From Helicobacteraceae bacterium (GTDB lineage Bacteria; Campylobacterota; Campylobacteria; Campylobacterales; Sulfurimonadaceae), in the NCBI GenBank assembly GCA_026988515.1, contig JALSLA010000059.1, positions 1-45,853 on the forward strand: a DNA stretch of 45,853 bases, written 5' to 3'. How positions within the stretch are numbered: the first letter of the stretch is position 1; each line of letters opens with the position of its first letter. Made by a program: the position numbers and the translations under genes. The notes under the pieces were generated by a model. The model saw nothing but the letters and a program-made list of their open reading frames with translations, was not told the origin of the DNA and ran no database searches. This document shows positions 11,556-20,080 of this stretch, piece after piece.

Positions 11556-12205
11556 AAGTTGCTATACTAACTACGGCTAACACATGGTTTGTTGCTTATG
11601 TGTCAAAGCTTGAAGAGAAGATTAGAGCATCGCACCATGAGGTCACACTTTTTTTTGATCATGAAACAATTGATTCAAGTTACGATACGGTGTTCATCTT
11701 AAGCTATCATCGAATCATTCCAAAAAAGTATTTGGAATCGCACAGACACAATCTTGTTGTACATGCGAGCGATCTTCCACATGGGAAAGGATGGGCTCCT
11801 TTTTTTTGGCAGGTTATTGAGGGTAAAACGACCATTCCATTCACACTGTTTGAAGCGGGTGAAGGGGTAGATGACGGTGATATTTATCTGCAAGAAGAGG
11901 TACACTTGAGCGGTTATGAGCTTTATGATGAGCTTCGCCATATTCAGGCGGAAGCAACCATTGCTATTTGTTTGAAATTTCTGCAACATTATAAGCTGCT
12001 AACTCCTAAAAAGCAGCAAGGCAAAGAGAGTTTTTACAAAAAAAGAACGCTCTGTGACAGCAGGCTGGATGTTGAACGTTCTATTAAAGAACAGTTTAAT
12101 CTTTTACGTACCGTTAGCAACGAGGAGTTTCCCGCCTTTTTTGAAATAGAGGGGCGACGCTATCTTCTTAAAATTGAGCACGATACCCGAGGAGCATTAT
12201 CGTGA
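11552..12205 (+). CDS. Formyltransferase-fold protein in the pseudaminic acid operon (candidate PseH replacement)
   Basis: 217 residues from TTG 11552, with GGAG about 9 nt upstream. The central part, VVHASDLPHGKGWAPFFWQV, matches the formyl-transfer domain of methionyl-tRNA and sugar formyltransferases: a catalytic His, the SxLP segment, and a Pro/Trp stretch. EGVDDGDIYLQEEV follows, which includes the conserved DxGDI-like Asp. The family uses N10-formyltetrahydrofolate to formylate an amine. The GNAT-type PseH that acetylates N4 of the PseC product is not in the window, and this gene lies inside the pathway between pseG and pseI. I infer N4-formylation of the UDP-amino sugar, giving 7-N-formyl pseudaminic acid, a form known from Pseudomonas aeruginosa pilin glycan. 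Its true acceptor is untested. It is too short for tRNA formyltransferase. Confidence 0.75.
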   Translation: MKVAILTTANTWFVAYVSKLEEKIRASHHEVTLFFDHETIDSSYDTVFILSYHRIIPKKYLESHRHNLVVHASDLPHGKGWAPFFWQVIEGKTTIPFTLFEAGEGVDDGDIYLQEEVHLSGYELYDELRHIQAEATIAICLKFLQHYKLLTPKKQQGKESFYKKRTLCDSRLDVERSIKEQFNLLRTVSNEEFPAFFEIEGRRYLLKIEHDTRGALS

Positions 12206-13242
12206 CCATTGCAAATTTTGATTTTAATAGTGACAAAACCTTTATTATTGCCGAGCTCTCTGCTAACCATAACGGGAGTCTGGATACGGCTATAGAGAGC
12301 ATTCGAGCTATTGCCAAAACGGGTGCTGATGCAGTCAAACTGCAAACCTACACAGCCGATACACTAACCCTTAATTGTGATAACCGCTATTTTACAATAG
12401 ATGGCGGCACCTTGTGGGACGGTAAGACCCTCTATGAACTTTACCAGGAGGCATACACACCGTGGGAATGGCACGAAGAGCTGTTTAGTATTGCCGAAGA
12501 AGTAGGACTTATATGCTTCTCCTCCCCGTTTGATTCAACGGCTGTTGACTTTTTGGAGCAGTTTGACCCTCCGGCATATAAGATTGCTTCATTTGAGATT
12601 ACCGATATTCCGTTAATTGAGTACACCGCCTCTAAAGGAAAGCCGGTGATTATCTCCACCGGTATTGCGACACTTGAAAATATAGAAGAGGCTCTTGAGG
12701 CTTGTCGGCGTCAAGGCAATAACAACATTATTTTGCTAAAGTGTACGTCTGCCTATCCGGCGCCTCTGGAAGAGGCCAATTTAAAAACCATTGCCGATAT
12801 GGTAACAAAATTTCAAACCGTCGTAGGGTTTTCAGACCACACCTTAGATATGGTAGCTCCTGTGGCAGCTGTTGCACTGGGGGCTCGCGTTATTGAAAAA
12901 CATTTTATCTTAGATCGAAATATTGGTGGTCCTGATGCTGCGTTTAGTTTAGATGTCAATGCGTTTTCACAAATGGTTCAAGCAGTGAGAGATACTGAAA
13001 AACTTTTGGGATCGGTTGATTATACCATTAGCGAAAAAATCGAGCAATCACGGCAGTTTGCACGAAGCCTGTTTGTAGCGCAGGATATTAAAAAAGGTGA
13101 ACGAATTACTACAACTAATGTCCGTTCCGTACGACCGGGGTATGGAGCCCATCCAAAATATCTGCAAGATATGCTTGGGAAAAGAGCGAAAAAAAATTTG
13201 CATTTTGGGATGCCGTTGAATCTTGGTGATGTTGTGTTTTAG
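12202..13242 (+). CDS. pseI: Pseudaminic acid synthase, PseI
   Basis: 346 residues from GTG 12202, with GAGGAG upstream and a 4-nt overlap with the previous gene. The NeuB-type TIM barrel is plain: FIIAELSANHNGSLDTAI, GADAVKLQTYTADT, FSSPFDSTAVDFLE, YKIASFEITDIPLI, STGIATLENIEEA, KCTSAYPAP, GFSDHTLD and VIEKHFILDR. A C-terminal SAF (antifreeze-like) domain follows (RSLFVAQDIKKGERITTTNV). The enzyme condenses the 2,4-diamido-trideoxy sugar with phosphoenolpyruvate to give the nonulosonic acid. The NHNG and DRNIGGPDAAFS details fit PseI better than sialic or legionaminic acid synthase. It is the last clear pathway gene in region 1. Confidence 0.95.
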   Translation: MTIANFDFNSDKTFIIAELSANHNGSLDTAIESIRAIAKTGADAVKLQTYTADTLTLNCDNRYFTIDGGTLWDGKTLYELYQEAYTPWEWHEELFSIAEEVGLICFSSPFDSTAVDFLEQFDPPAYKIASFEITDIPLIEYTASKGKPVIISTGIATLENIEEALEACRRQGNNNIILLKCTSAYPAPLEEANLKTIADMVTKFQTVVGFSDHTLDMVAPVAAVALGARVIEKHFILDRNIGGPDAAFSLDVNAFSQMVQAVRDTEKLLGSVDYTISEKIEQSRQFARSLFVAQDIKKGERITTTNVRSVRPGYGAHPKYLQDMLGKRAKKNLHFGMPLNLGDVVF

Positions 13243-13254
13243 GAAGAGATTGTC

Positions 13255-14808
13255 ATGTACCGACTGCTAAAACTTTGGGGTGTTTTCTTGGGAATTCTTT
13301 TGATTTTTTCCAGTTGTACCGGCATGAAACCTAACGACACCGATGTTCAAGAGTCTTCCACAACAGTACATACCGAGGTAGAAAAAAAGGCTATTGAGAC
13401 AAGGTCAGCAACATCAAGTTTGTGGAAAATTTTGCTTACTAAAAAGGCAGATGCGCAACAATGGGTTAAGTACGGCAGTAATACTATAGCAGATGGAACA
13501 GAGTTTACAGAGATTGCAGTAAATTCTGACGACAGAGGAGCATACTTATTTCTAGACAACTTAGCAACACTAGAAGATAACAAAAACTACAAAGTTACAT
13601 TAAAGGCGTACGCAACAAACGTTAATACAAATAGCAGTTTGCAAATGTTTTCTGAGGGGAATTCATTTATAGGCGACATCATAGGAACAGCAGAAAAAGG
13701 ATACGAGCTAAAAGCGTTTAAAGAAGCAGGCAAAAAACTTGTTATCAGATTTTCAGGGCTGCCGACAGGTTCAAAGGTATATGTATCTAAAAATATAAAT
13801 ATTTACAAAATGCGAGATAGAACCTATGCCCAACCTTTAGGAGGCGCAAGGTTTAAAGGTGCAACTATAGACATTACAAATCCAAAAGATGCCAGCGTTA
13901 TACAAGAGTGGTTTACTGATTTAGACACTATAGGCGTGAAGACAATAAGGGTACAAGTAAACCCAAAAGATGGGAACATGAACGGTCTGTCAAAAGCAGC
14001 ATTTTTGGCTGATGTTGTTAACAGATTCAATGCTGACTATCTTCCGTTAATCCAACAATACGGAATGAATGTTATATTTGGAATGGAGAGTATTCCATAC
14101 GATGATCCAGCGCTTAATAATAGAAGAAATTCTGGATACTGGGAGAATCCACAAACAAAGCAAAATTTCATTGATACAGCAGATTATATAGCGAATGCGT
14201 TCAAAAACACAAGTGAAATTTTTGCACTACAGTTTATGAGTGAGCCAGTTGATAGCGCAAACAAGCTACCTCAAACATGGAACGATATATCAAATTCAGT
14301 TCTTACAACAGTTAGAAACTATACCGACAAGTTTATAGTTTGGTCACCAGTTTTAGGTGGGCTTGTAAACAAATATGATTTAACAGTCCCTCTAGATGAC
14401 GATAAGATAATCTATAATTTTCATACGTTCAGACCGATGTCTTATACGCATCAAGGAATCGGAACACGACCAAACAATGTCCCATATTCTCCTGTTACGT
14501 TAAGTAATATAGGAATGGACGCTGTAATTGCATTTAAGACAAACAACCCTAGCATCCCTGTTATGTGTGGATCGTATTCATTGGCAAACTGGATAAGTGA
14601 CGCTGACCAATGGGTTAACGACATGCATGCAATTTTTGACACAAACAATATAAGCACAATACAATTTGCTACTGGGCAGTTTAAAGGGTGGGATTGGAGA
14701 TTTATTGGAACTGTTGACGATTCAGGAAGAAAGTTATTTATATATGATGCATCTACAAACAACAAACTGTGGACAAAACTGTCTCAATATTTGAGAAAAC
14801 AGTATTAA
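13255..14808 (+). CDS. GH5-cellulase-like lipoprotein with an apparently altered active site
   Basis: 517 residues; AGGAAGAG precedes ATG 13255 by 6 nt. The N-terminus is a signal peptide ending in LLIFSSC, a slightly atypical lipobox that suggests a lipid-anchored protein. A low-complexity linker and a beta-rich region (about 60-190, carbohydrate-binding-module-like) precede a TIM-barrel region (about 200-515). The barrel has IGVKTIRVQV, FALQFMSEPVD (where GH5 enzymes have Asn-Glu-Pro) and IPVMCGSYSLANW (where GH5 enzymes have the Gly-Glu-Phe nucleophile). Here the Asn is Ser and the nucleophile Glu appears to be Ser, so hydrolysis may be lost. Codon use (many AGA, ATA, ACA) differs from the pse genes, hinting at separate origin. 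It may bind or trim the exported glycan. Confidence 0.7.
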   Translation: MYRLLKLWGVFLGILLIFSSCTGMKPNDTDVQESSTTVHTEVEKKAIETRSATSSLWKILLTKKADAQQWVKYGSNTIADGTEFTEIAVNSDDRGAYLFLDNLATLEDNKNYKVTLKAYATNVNTNSSLQMFSEGNSFIGDIIGTAEKGYELKAFKEAGKKLVIRFSGLPTGSKVYVSKNINIYKMRDRTYAQPLGGARFKGATIDITNPKDASVIQEWFTDLDTIGVKTIRVQVNPKDGNMNGLSKAAFLADVVNRFNADYLPLIQQYGMNVIFGMESIPYDDPALNNRRNSGYWENPQTKQNFIDTADYIANAFKNTSEIFALQFMSEPVDSANKLPQTWNDISNSVLTTVRNYTDKFIVWSPVLGGLVNKYDLTVPLDDDKIIYNFHTFRPMSYTHQGIGTRPNNVPYSPVTLSNIGMDAVIAFKTNNPSIPVMCGSYSLANWISDADQWVNDMHAIFDTNNISTIQFATGQFKGWDWRFIGTVDDSGRKLFIYDASTNNKLWTKLSQYLRKQY

Positions 14809-14817
14809 AAAATACTG
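14800..14817. terminator. Possible hairpin terminator at the convergent operon ends
   Basis: CAGTATT (14800-14806) and AATACTG (14811-14817) form a 7-bp inverted repeat around AAAA, and the stop codons of both convergent genes lie within it. On the - strand the hairpin is followed by TTTTCTC, so it could end the long leftward operon. On the + strand no T-run follows. The stem is short and A+T-rich, so a function is uncertain. Confidence 0.35.
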
Positions 14818-15884
14818 GCATATTGACTTGCTATTTTTTCCCACGTGTAGTGATTTTTAGCAATATGATACATTGCAGTAGAATAAGCTTGCAAATCAAT
14901 TTGATTAGCGACAATTTTTTCTAAAAGCACAATAAGTTCTTTATGATCATGGAAATACAGGGCCTTGTCTTCAGTAGTTGCTCGATTGTAACTAACATCA
15001 AAGGCAAGAATAGGCAATTCTAAATACATTGCCTCCACCAAAGAGGGGTTGGTACCACCTGCGCTATGACCATGTAAGTAAAGATAGCAATTACTTCGTA
15101 TTTGATCTAAAATAGTTTGATCATATATTGGATCAATTAAAATAATATTTTCCACATTGGAATAGTTTTCTTTTAATTGTTGACCATATTCACTTTTTGA
15201 CCAGTTTCCAATAATGGCCAGCGTAAGCTTTTTAAATTGTTCAAATGCATTGAGTAGTACATGTATATTGTTTTCCGGCTCAATTCGGCAGACACTAAAG
15301 GCATAATTATGTTTTAAAAAAGAGAATTGCTCTAAAAGATCATTGGAGATTTCAAGTTTATTAACATGGTCTGCACCATAAGCTATTAATTCACTTTGTT
15401 TGCCATATTCTCTTTGCACATAATCTTGAATAACCTTATTATCGGTAATAACAACATCGGCATATTTTACAGCGAGGAATTCTGAAAATTTTAAAAATTT
15501 TTTCGCATAAGATTTCCATTTTTGTCGTTTCCATTCTAGTCCGTCAATATTGACAACAATCTTCTTCTTTCCAAAAAGCTTTACAAAGGGTAATATTAAA
15601 CAACCCGATACACCAAGTATCAGTAGCGTATCTGAAGTCTTCCAAGCGTTAGCAATAGATAGAATATCATACGGAACACTTTGTATGCCGTTAGCATGAA
15701 GATTAATATACTTTAATGTTGCACCATTGTAGTGCGATAGTTGTTGCTTATAGCTTTTGGAGCTACAATAAACAGTTATATTGTAATCTTCTGAAAGGTG
15801 TTTGGTTATGTATTCTACTAATGTTTCAAAACCACCGTATGTTGCCGGTAAGCCGACGGTTCCGATAATGCTTATGGTTTTCAT
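14805..15884 (-). CDS. DUF1972 family glycosyltransferase (GT4-like)
   Basis: 359 residues. The N-terminus IIGTVGLPATYGGFETLVEY is the DUF1972 signature found in rhamnosyltransferase-like GT4 enzymes. The donor-site half has FSVCRIEPENNIHVLLNAFE and HGHSAGGTNPSLVEAMYLEL, with the Glu of the E-x7-E-like motif. It is a cytoplasmic GT-B enzyme that adds a sugar to the lipid-linked repeat unit. Several DUF1972 proteins act on rhamnose, and dTDP-rhamnose genes lie in the same operon, so rhamnosyl transfer is a fair guess only. It is the last gene of the leftward operon and overlaps the opposing lipoprotein gene by 4 nt at its stop. Confidence 0.88.
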   Translation of the reverse strand: MKTISIIGTVGLPATYGGFETLVEYITKHLSEDYNITVYCSSKSYKQQLSHYNGATLKYINLHANGIQSVPYDILSIANAWKTSDTLLILGVSGCLILPFVKLFGKKKIVVNIDGLEWKRQKWKSYAKKFLKFSEFLAVKYADVVITDNKVIQDYVQREYGKQSELIAYGADHVNKLEISNDLLEQFSFLKHNYAFSVCRIEPENNIHVLLNAFEQFKKLTLAIIGNWSKSEYGQQLKENYSNVENIILIDPIYDQTILDQIRSNCYLYLHGHSAGGTNPSLVEAMYLELPILAFDVSYNRATTEDKALYFHDHKELIVLLEKIVANQIDLQAYSTAMYHIAKNHYTWEKIASQYASIF

Positions 15885-16981
15885 CTGCTTAGTACTTCTA
15901 GTATTTTTTCTTCAAAAGCTTGTTCGTTAAAGTGTTTTATTTTTTCTTTTGAAGCTTTTGACATTAGTTGGCATTGTTTTTCATCAACTGATAAGGCTTG
16001 AATTTTTTTAGCAATAACGTCTGTTTTATAGGATGAAATTAAATAACCCTCTTTTTCGTGACTAACTATTTCTGCCGGTCCACCAATAGGTGGCACTATT
16101 GAAGGAATGCCAAAGGCCATTCCTTCAATAATAGTAAGACCAAATGTTTCTATCCACTCATCGATTCGCGAAAGATTAAGCAATAAACTAGTTTTACTAT
16201 AAAAAGGAACAAGGTTTTTTTGTTTTGGTAAAAGTGAGAGATTTGAAGGAATAGATATCTCTTTAAAAAATAGATCTATCTCAGATTCTTCTGCGTTTAA
16301 GATTAAAGTGAATTTTATATGTGTATTTTGTTCACATAAAGCTGAAATTTTAACATATTCATGAATACCTTTGTATGTTTTTAGCGAACATATCATTAAA
16401 ATATTAAAAGTTTTATTGTAAAGAAAGCTATACTTGTTTTGAGCTGCTACTTTTACAAAATTATCACTTAGTGTATTGTAAATAACTTCTTGTGGTATAT
16501 CTAGGAAAGGTTCTAGCTTTTTAACGGCTTTAGAAACAAAGATTATTTTTATAGCAGTAAATTGTGCTATTGTGCGTAAAAAATTTTTAAAAATCAAAGG
16601 AGTTATAGAGGTTTCATGAATATGATAATAGACAGGTTTTTTCATGAGTTTTCCGGCCAAAGCTGCTCCAAAAGGAAGTAGAGTATTAACATAAATGATG
16701 ACATCTTTGTCTCGATACTTCAAAAGCTTAAAAAATAAACTTAGTTGAGACAACATAAATGACAATAAAGTTAAAAGTCGATTGTTAAACCGTTTGTAAG
16801 GATAGTGATAATGCTCATCATCTGCAAAATGAGATAAAAATCCATCACCTCCTTTTCCAGTATATAGTTCTATATCAAAGTTGTTTTTTTTAAAAGTATT
16901 AATGACCTGAGAAAGAACTTTGGGACTACCGCTATAGTCATTTAATAGGTGAATAAAAATAATTTTTTTATGTTGATTCAT
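15881..16981 (-). CDS. Glycosyltransferase family 4
   Basis: 366 residues with a GT-B fold. The N-terminal half begins KIIFIHLLNDYSGSPKVLSQ, an acceptor-domain opening with the SGSPK loop. The C-terminal half has FNILMICSLKTYKGIHEYV and FGLTIIEGMAFGIPSIVPPI, the standard GT4 donor motif with Glu residues, then GGPAEIVSHEKEGYL. It probably adds one residue of the repeat unit at the cytoplasmic membrane. It overlaps the next gene downstream by 4 nt and abuts the sulfotransferase upstream with no gap. The donor sugar cannot be predicted. The DNA is strongly A+T-rich, as is the rest of this block. Confidence 0.88.
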   Translation of the reverse strand: MNQHKKIIFIHLLNDYSGSPKVLSQVINTFKKNNFDIELYTGKGGDGFLSHFADDEHYHYPYKRFNNRLLTLLSFMLSQLSLFFKLLKYRDKDVIIYVNTLLPFGAALAGKLMKKPVYYHIHETSITPLIFKNFLRTIAQFTAIKIIFVSKAVKKLEPFLDIPQEVIYNTLSDNFVKVAAQNKYSFLYNKTFNILMICSLKTYKGIHEYVKISALCEQNTHIKFTLILNAEESEIDLFFKEISIPSNLSLLPKQKNLVPFYSKTSLLLNLSRIDEWIETFGLTIIEGMAFGIPSIVPPIGGPAEIVSHEKEGYLISSYKTDVIAKKIQALSVDEKQCQLMSKASKEKIKHFNEQAFEEKILEVLSR

Positions 16982-17824
16982 TTAGTATCCAAAAACTTTC
17001 GCACTGTCTTGAAGTTGATTCTCAATAATTTTTGTCATGTTCGCATCAAAATATTTTTTCCACCCATCTATTTTTCCGGAACGTAAAGTAGGGGATGATG
17101 AGTTTTCCATTTTAGAAATTATACTATTTATTTCATTGTTGCTCATATTAATTTCTAAAAAATCTACTATTTTTTTAAGTGTTTCAAATTGTTTATTGCA
17201 ATTTCCTCCTCCTCTTTCTCCAACAAGGTCTTCAAACTTTATGATTAAACAGTTATCTAAAGTTGTCCATCCTGAAAAAAGCTTAAATATCTCATCAATA
17301 GGAGTTAGAATGTCTTTTTGATCTTTGTTTTGGGATTTTTTACCGACTATGCATGCCTTTAGTCTTTCTCTGTCATTAGATAAAGACTTTATATATTGAT
17401 GTGTTCTATGTGTTACATCTATATCTAATACATATTTAAAGTTTGATACAACTACTGCTCTTGGGTCACGGACAATTAACAATACTTTTATATCGCTAGA
17501 CCTTAAAGCGGACAATAGTTTTTCGTGCGCAGGAATATGAGCAATGTAATACTGTCCTTTTTTTATAGATAAAATTTTGTTTACAGTTTTATCTGGAATA
17601 TCTTTCCATTCAATTATGGTCCGAGTCCCAGAAGGTCTTAGAGGGGGAAGTTTTTGCAAATAACCATCAAGTAAATTAGTGCCAGCTTTTGGAATGCTGT
17701 TGAGTAATACTTTAGGTCCAGATTTCCTACCTTCAATCTTTTCCGGCAGTAATGCCATTTTTTTTGCCTTTATATAACGTTTTGCAAAAATTTCAAGCCT
17801 TTTTAATTTATTTTGTTTACGCAT
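16982..17824 (-). CDS. Sulfotransferase, Sulfotransfer_1 family
   Basis: 280 residues. The 5'-phosphosulfate-binding loop is seen in LLNSIPKAGTNLLDGYL, the 3'-phosphate site in VLLIVRDPRAVVVSNFKY, and the C-terminal GKIDGWKKYFD matches the conserved PAPS-contact loop of cytosolic-type sulfotransferases. Such enzymes move sulfate from PAPS to a hydroxyl or amine. With cysD/N/C and cysQ heading the same operon, the likely acceptor is a sugar in the repeat unit. It lacks a signal peptide, so sulfation would take place in the cytoplasm before export. It overlaps the polymerase gene by 8 nt. Confidence 0.88.
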   Translation of the reverse strand: MRKQNKLKRLEIFAKRYIKAKKMALLPEKIEGRKSGPKVLLNSIPKAGTNLLDGYLQKLPPLRPSGTRTIIEWKDIPDKTVNKILSIKKGQYYIAHIPAHEKLLSALRSSDIKVLLIVRDPRAVVVSNFKYVLDIDVTHRTHQYIKSLSNDRERLKACIVGKKSQNKDQKDILTPIDEIFKLFSGWTTLDNCLIIKFEDLVGERGGGNCNKQFETLKKIVDFLEINMSNNEINSIISKMENSSSPTLRSGKIDGWKKYFDANMTKIIENQLQDSAKVFGY

Positions 17825-19028
17825 TAGTTATTCTCCTTCTTGATTTAAGAATGTTTTTTTTATCAAACTTTGAAAAAATAGTAGAAAATGTAAAAGCCCA
17901 TAGAATAAATTCATAAACGTTCAGCATCCAACCTCCCGATAATCCATATATAAAGGTATAGAAAAAAAGCGTAAGCCTAAATATATTTTGATAGACATGA
18001 GTTTTTAGGAAAAAAAATACTAAAAATGAAATTTTTAGTATTATGCCAATGAAGCCCACTGTAGCCAAGGTGCTTGCAAATGTATTTGGAAGCCTATCTG
18101 ATCCATAGCCTGGAATTTTAGCAGTAAATTCAAGAACATATTCTTTTGTTTGTCCAAAGCCAACCCCAAAATAAAAATTATATTTTTTTATCATATTATA
18201 GGCAGATTGAGTTGCATATATTAAACGAACATTTCCAGAATTGTCTTTTCCTTCAATAGTTTGCTTAATGCGATACATAAAGCTATCGCCTATAAGAGGC
18301 AGGATTATTAATAGAGTTAAAAAGAATAAGAAAACTTTTTTATAAAACTTTTGAATTAGGGGCAAGAAAAAAACCAGTGCAGCAAAAAAAAATGCAATGG
18401 CCATTGAAGACAAAACACCTAATGATTTAGTTAGAAAAATTGACAAAAGTGTAATAAGTAAAGGAAGAAAATATTTTTTTTCCGAATATAAGAAAAAATT
18501 TAGAAAAAGATAGAGCAAAAAAACAATAAAAATATATGCATAATGGGCAGGTTCATAGAAAAATAAGCGTAGCCTTGTTTCTCCAAGAGAGTTAATATTG
18601 TTAGATGTTATCCATAACTGCTCTTTTAAGGGGGTAAAGTACAGAAGTATAGCTATTAAAGTTAACATAATATTTATTTTTATGATTTTCATAAAGATTT
18701 CATCTAGTTTTTGACTGCTGAGTTTTTTAGTGTTTAGATAAGTGAAAAAAAAGATTCCAACAAGTACAGATGTGTAGAAATAGGTTGCACTTAATATATA
18801 ACTAGTGAGATTTGAAATAGCAACGGTCGTGTATTGCAAGAGCATGTAGAACAGCAGCAGAAAGAGAGAAAGAAAAACAAATACATATTGTTTTTTTAGT
18901 AAAAGCCAAGAAAGAATGCCTATTGAAAAAATATTACTCCACATAACACCATAAGGGAGGCCTATCGTATTAAAATTAAAAATTATTATAAACAAAATAG
19001 TAATAAATGAAATTTTTTTCAAATACAA
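17817..19028 (-). CDS. O-antigen polymerase-like membrane protein (Wzy-type)
   Basis: 403 residues with about 10-12 hydrophobic segments and a large polar loop roughly at residues 240-310 (GDSFMYRIKQTIEGKDN, then the stretch around GYGSDRLPNTFAS). This is the arrangement of Wzy/O-antigen ligase-like proteins, in which a periplasmic loop carries Arg residues for catalysis. Sequence similarity in this family is low, so identification rests on topology and operon context. It would join repeat units on the periplasmic side after flipping. It is the only polymerase candidate in the window. An 83-nt gap, the longest in the operon, separates it from the glycosyltransferase downstream in transcription at 17816, and I see no clear terminator upstream at 19029-19111. 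Confidence 0.68.
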   Translation of the reverse strand: MYLKKISFITILFIIIFNFNTIGLPYGVMWSNIFSIGILSWLLLKKQYVFVFLSLFLLLFYMLLQYTTVAISNLTSYILSATYFYTSVLVGIFFFTYLNTKKLSSQKLDEIFMKIIKINIMLTLIAILLYFTPLKEQLWITSNNINSLGETRLRLFFYEPAHYAYIFIVFLLYLFLNFFLYSEKKYFLPLLITLLSIFLTKSLGVLSSMAIAFFFAALVFFLPLIQKFYKKVFLFFLTLLIILPLIGDSFMYRIKQTIEGKDNSGNVRLIYATQSAYNMIKKYNFYFGVGFGQTKEYVLEFTAKIPGYGSDRLPNTFASTLATVGFIGIILKISFLVFFFLKTHVYQNIFRLTLFFYTFIYGLSGGWMLNVYEFILWAFTFSTIFSKFDKKNILKSRRRITNA

Positions 19029-19111
19029 GAATCCTTTTTAGAAATTTCTTTCTCATCCAATCTTCACTACTTTTGACTGTTTGATTGGAGCATTTATAAA
19101 AGTATGATATT

Positions 19112-20080
19112 TTATCTAAAAAAAGCTTGTAAAAAACTGTTTATTTGTAACTTATCATAATAGTTAGCAGGGTTTTTACTGTCAATGAATTGAATGTCAA
19201 GCTTAGGTTTGTTTCGATCTATAATATTTATATCTTGTTCGCAATAAAATGCGTCATTTAAAATTGATTTGTTGGTAGTAAGTAGTTTTTTCCCTGCACC
19301 CAAGGTCTCAATGGTACGCATTGTCAAGCCGCTTTGAGAAGTATTGTTAATATCTACAATCACTTTCGATTTGGCAAAAAGATCCAATAATGCTCTTTTG
19401 TCAATAGGTTTGAAAATCATATATTTCATGTCAAACGAAAAATCTTTAGTAAAAAGGAAGTTTTTTAAAAAAGTAAAAAAGGGCATGTATAAAAGAAATT
19501 TAATGGTTAGACCGTGCTCTTTTGCTTGTGCATCCAGCTCTTTTAATATTTGCAGTCTGTCACTGTGCAATGAACCGACGAATAAAAGGTCAAACTCTAT
19601 TGGTTCATTTAAGTTTCTTATGTTTTTATAATCATTATCATAAAAAAGAGGTAAATATTCAAAGCCGTTCTGTTTGCAGTCTTCACGGTCAAACGAATAC
19701 ACTGTGTCAAAAACATCAATTAAATCTAAATAATTAAAAACTTTTACCGAATCCCATTGATACATTAAAAACTTAGCGGTTTTTTGTTTGCATTTTATTT
19801 GATGTAAAAAACCTTTTGAAAGAAAGTCTCCTCGGATTAAAAAAATGTAATCATATTGAATCTCATTGGCTTTTTTGTCAATTTTATTTCGAAATTTTTT
19901 TACATGTAAATTAAAAAGATGCTTGTTGAATTTTTTAGTCGCTCGATATAAAAAAGCCAGGGTGTTTTCTCCAAAAAAATCAACTTTGGCACCCATATTA
20001 ATAAGCTCATTGTAAATTTCTGTATGGTAGGTGTAGGTTACCGGCCCAATAAAAAGAATTTTTTTGTTTTTAAGATTCAT
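19112..20080 (-). CDS. CgeB/RfaS-like glycosyltransferase
   Basis: 322 residues. The N-terminal part (ILFIGPVTYTYHTEIYNEL) and YDYIFLIRGDFLS suit a GT-B acceptor domain. The donor half has LLFVGSLHSDRLQILKEL, KSKVIVDINNTSQSGLTMR and TIETLGAGKKLLTTN, a pattern seen in CgeB and lipopolysaccharide-core RfaS-like proteins. I infer a cytoplasmic transferase that adds a sugar to the repeat unit or core. Its ATG overlaps the acetyltransferase stop by 4 nt. A 12-bp palindrome TTTACATGTAAA lies inside the gene at 19899-19910. The specific sugar is unknown. Confidence 0.68.
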   Translation of the reverse strand: MNLKNKKILFIGPVTYTYHTEIYNELINMGAKVDFFGENTLAFLYRATKKFNKHLFNLHVKKFRNKIDKKANEIQYDYIFLIRGDFLSKGFLHQIKCKQKTAKFLMYQWDSVKVFNYLDLIDVFDTVYSFDREDCKQNGFEYLPLFYDNDYKNIRNLNEPIEFDLLFVGSLHSDRLQILKELDAQAKEHGLTIKFLLYMPFFTFLKNFLFTKDFSFDMKYMIFKPIDKRALLDLFAKSKVIVDINNTSQSGLTMRTIETLGAGKKLLTTNKSILNDAFYCEQDINIIDRNKPKLDIQFIDSKNPANYYDKLQINSFLQAFFR

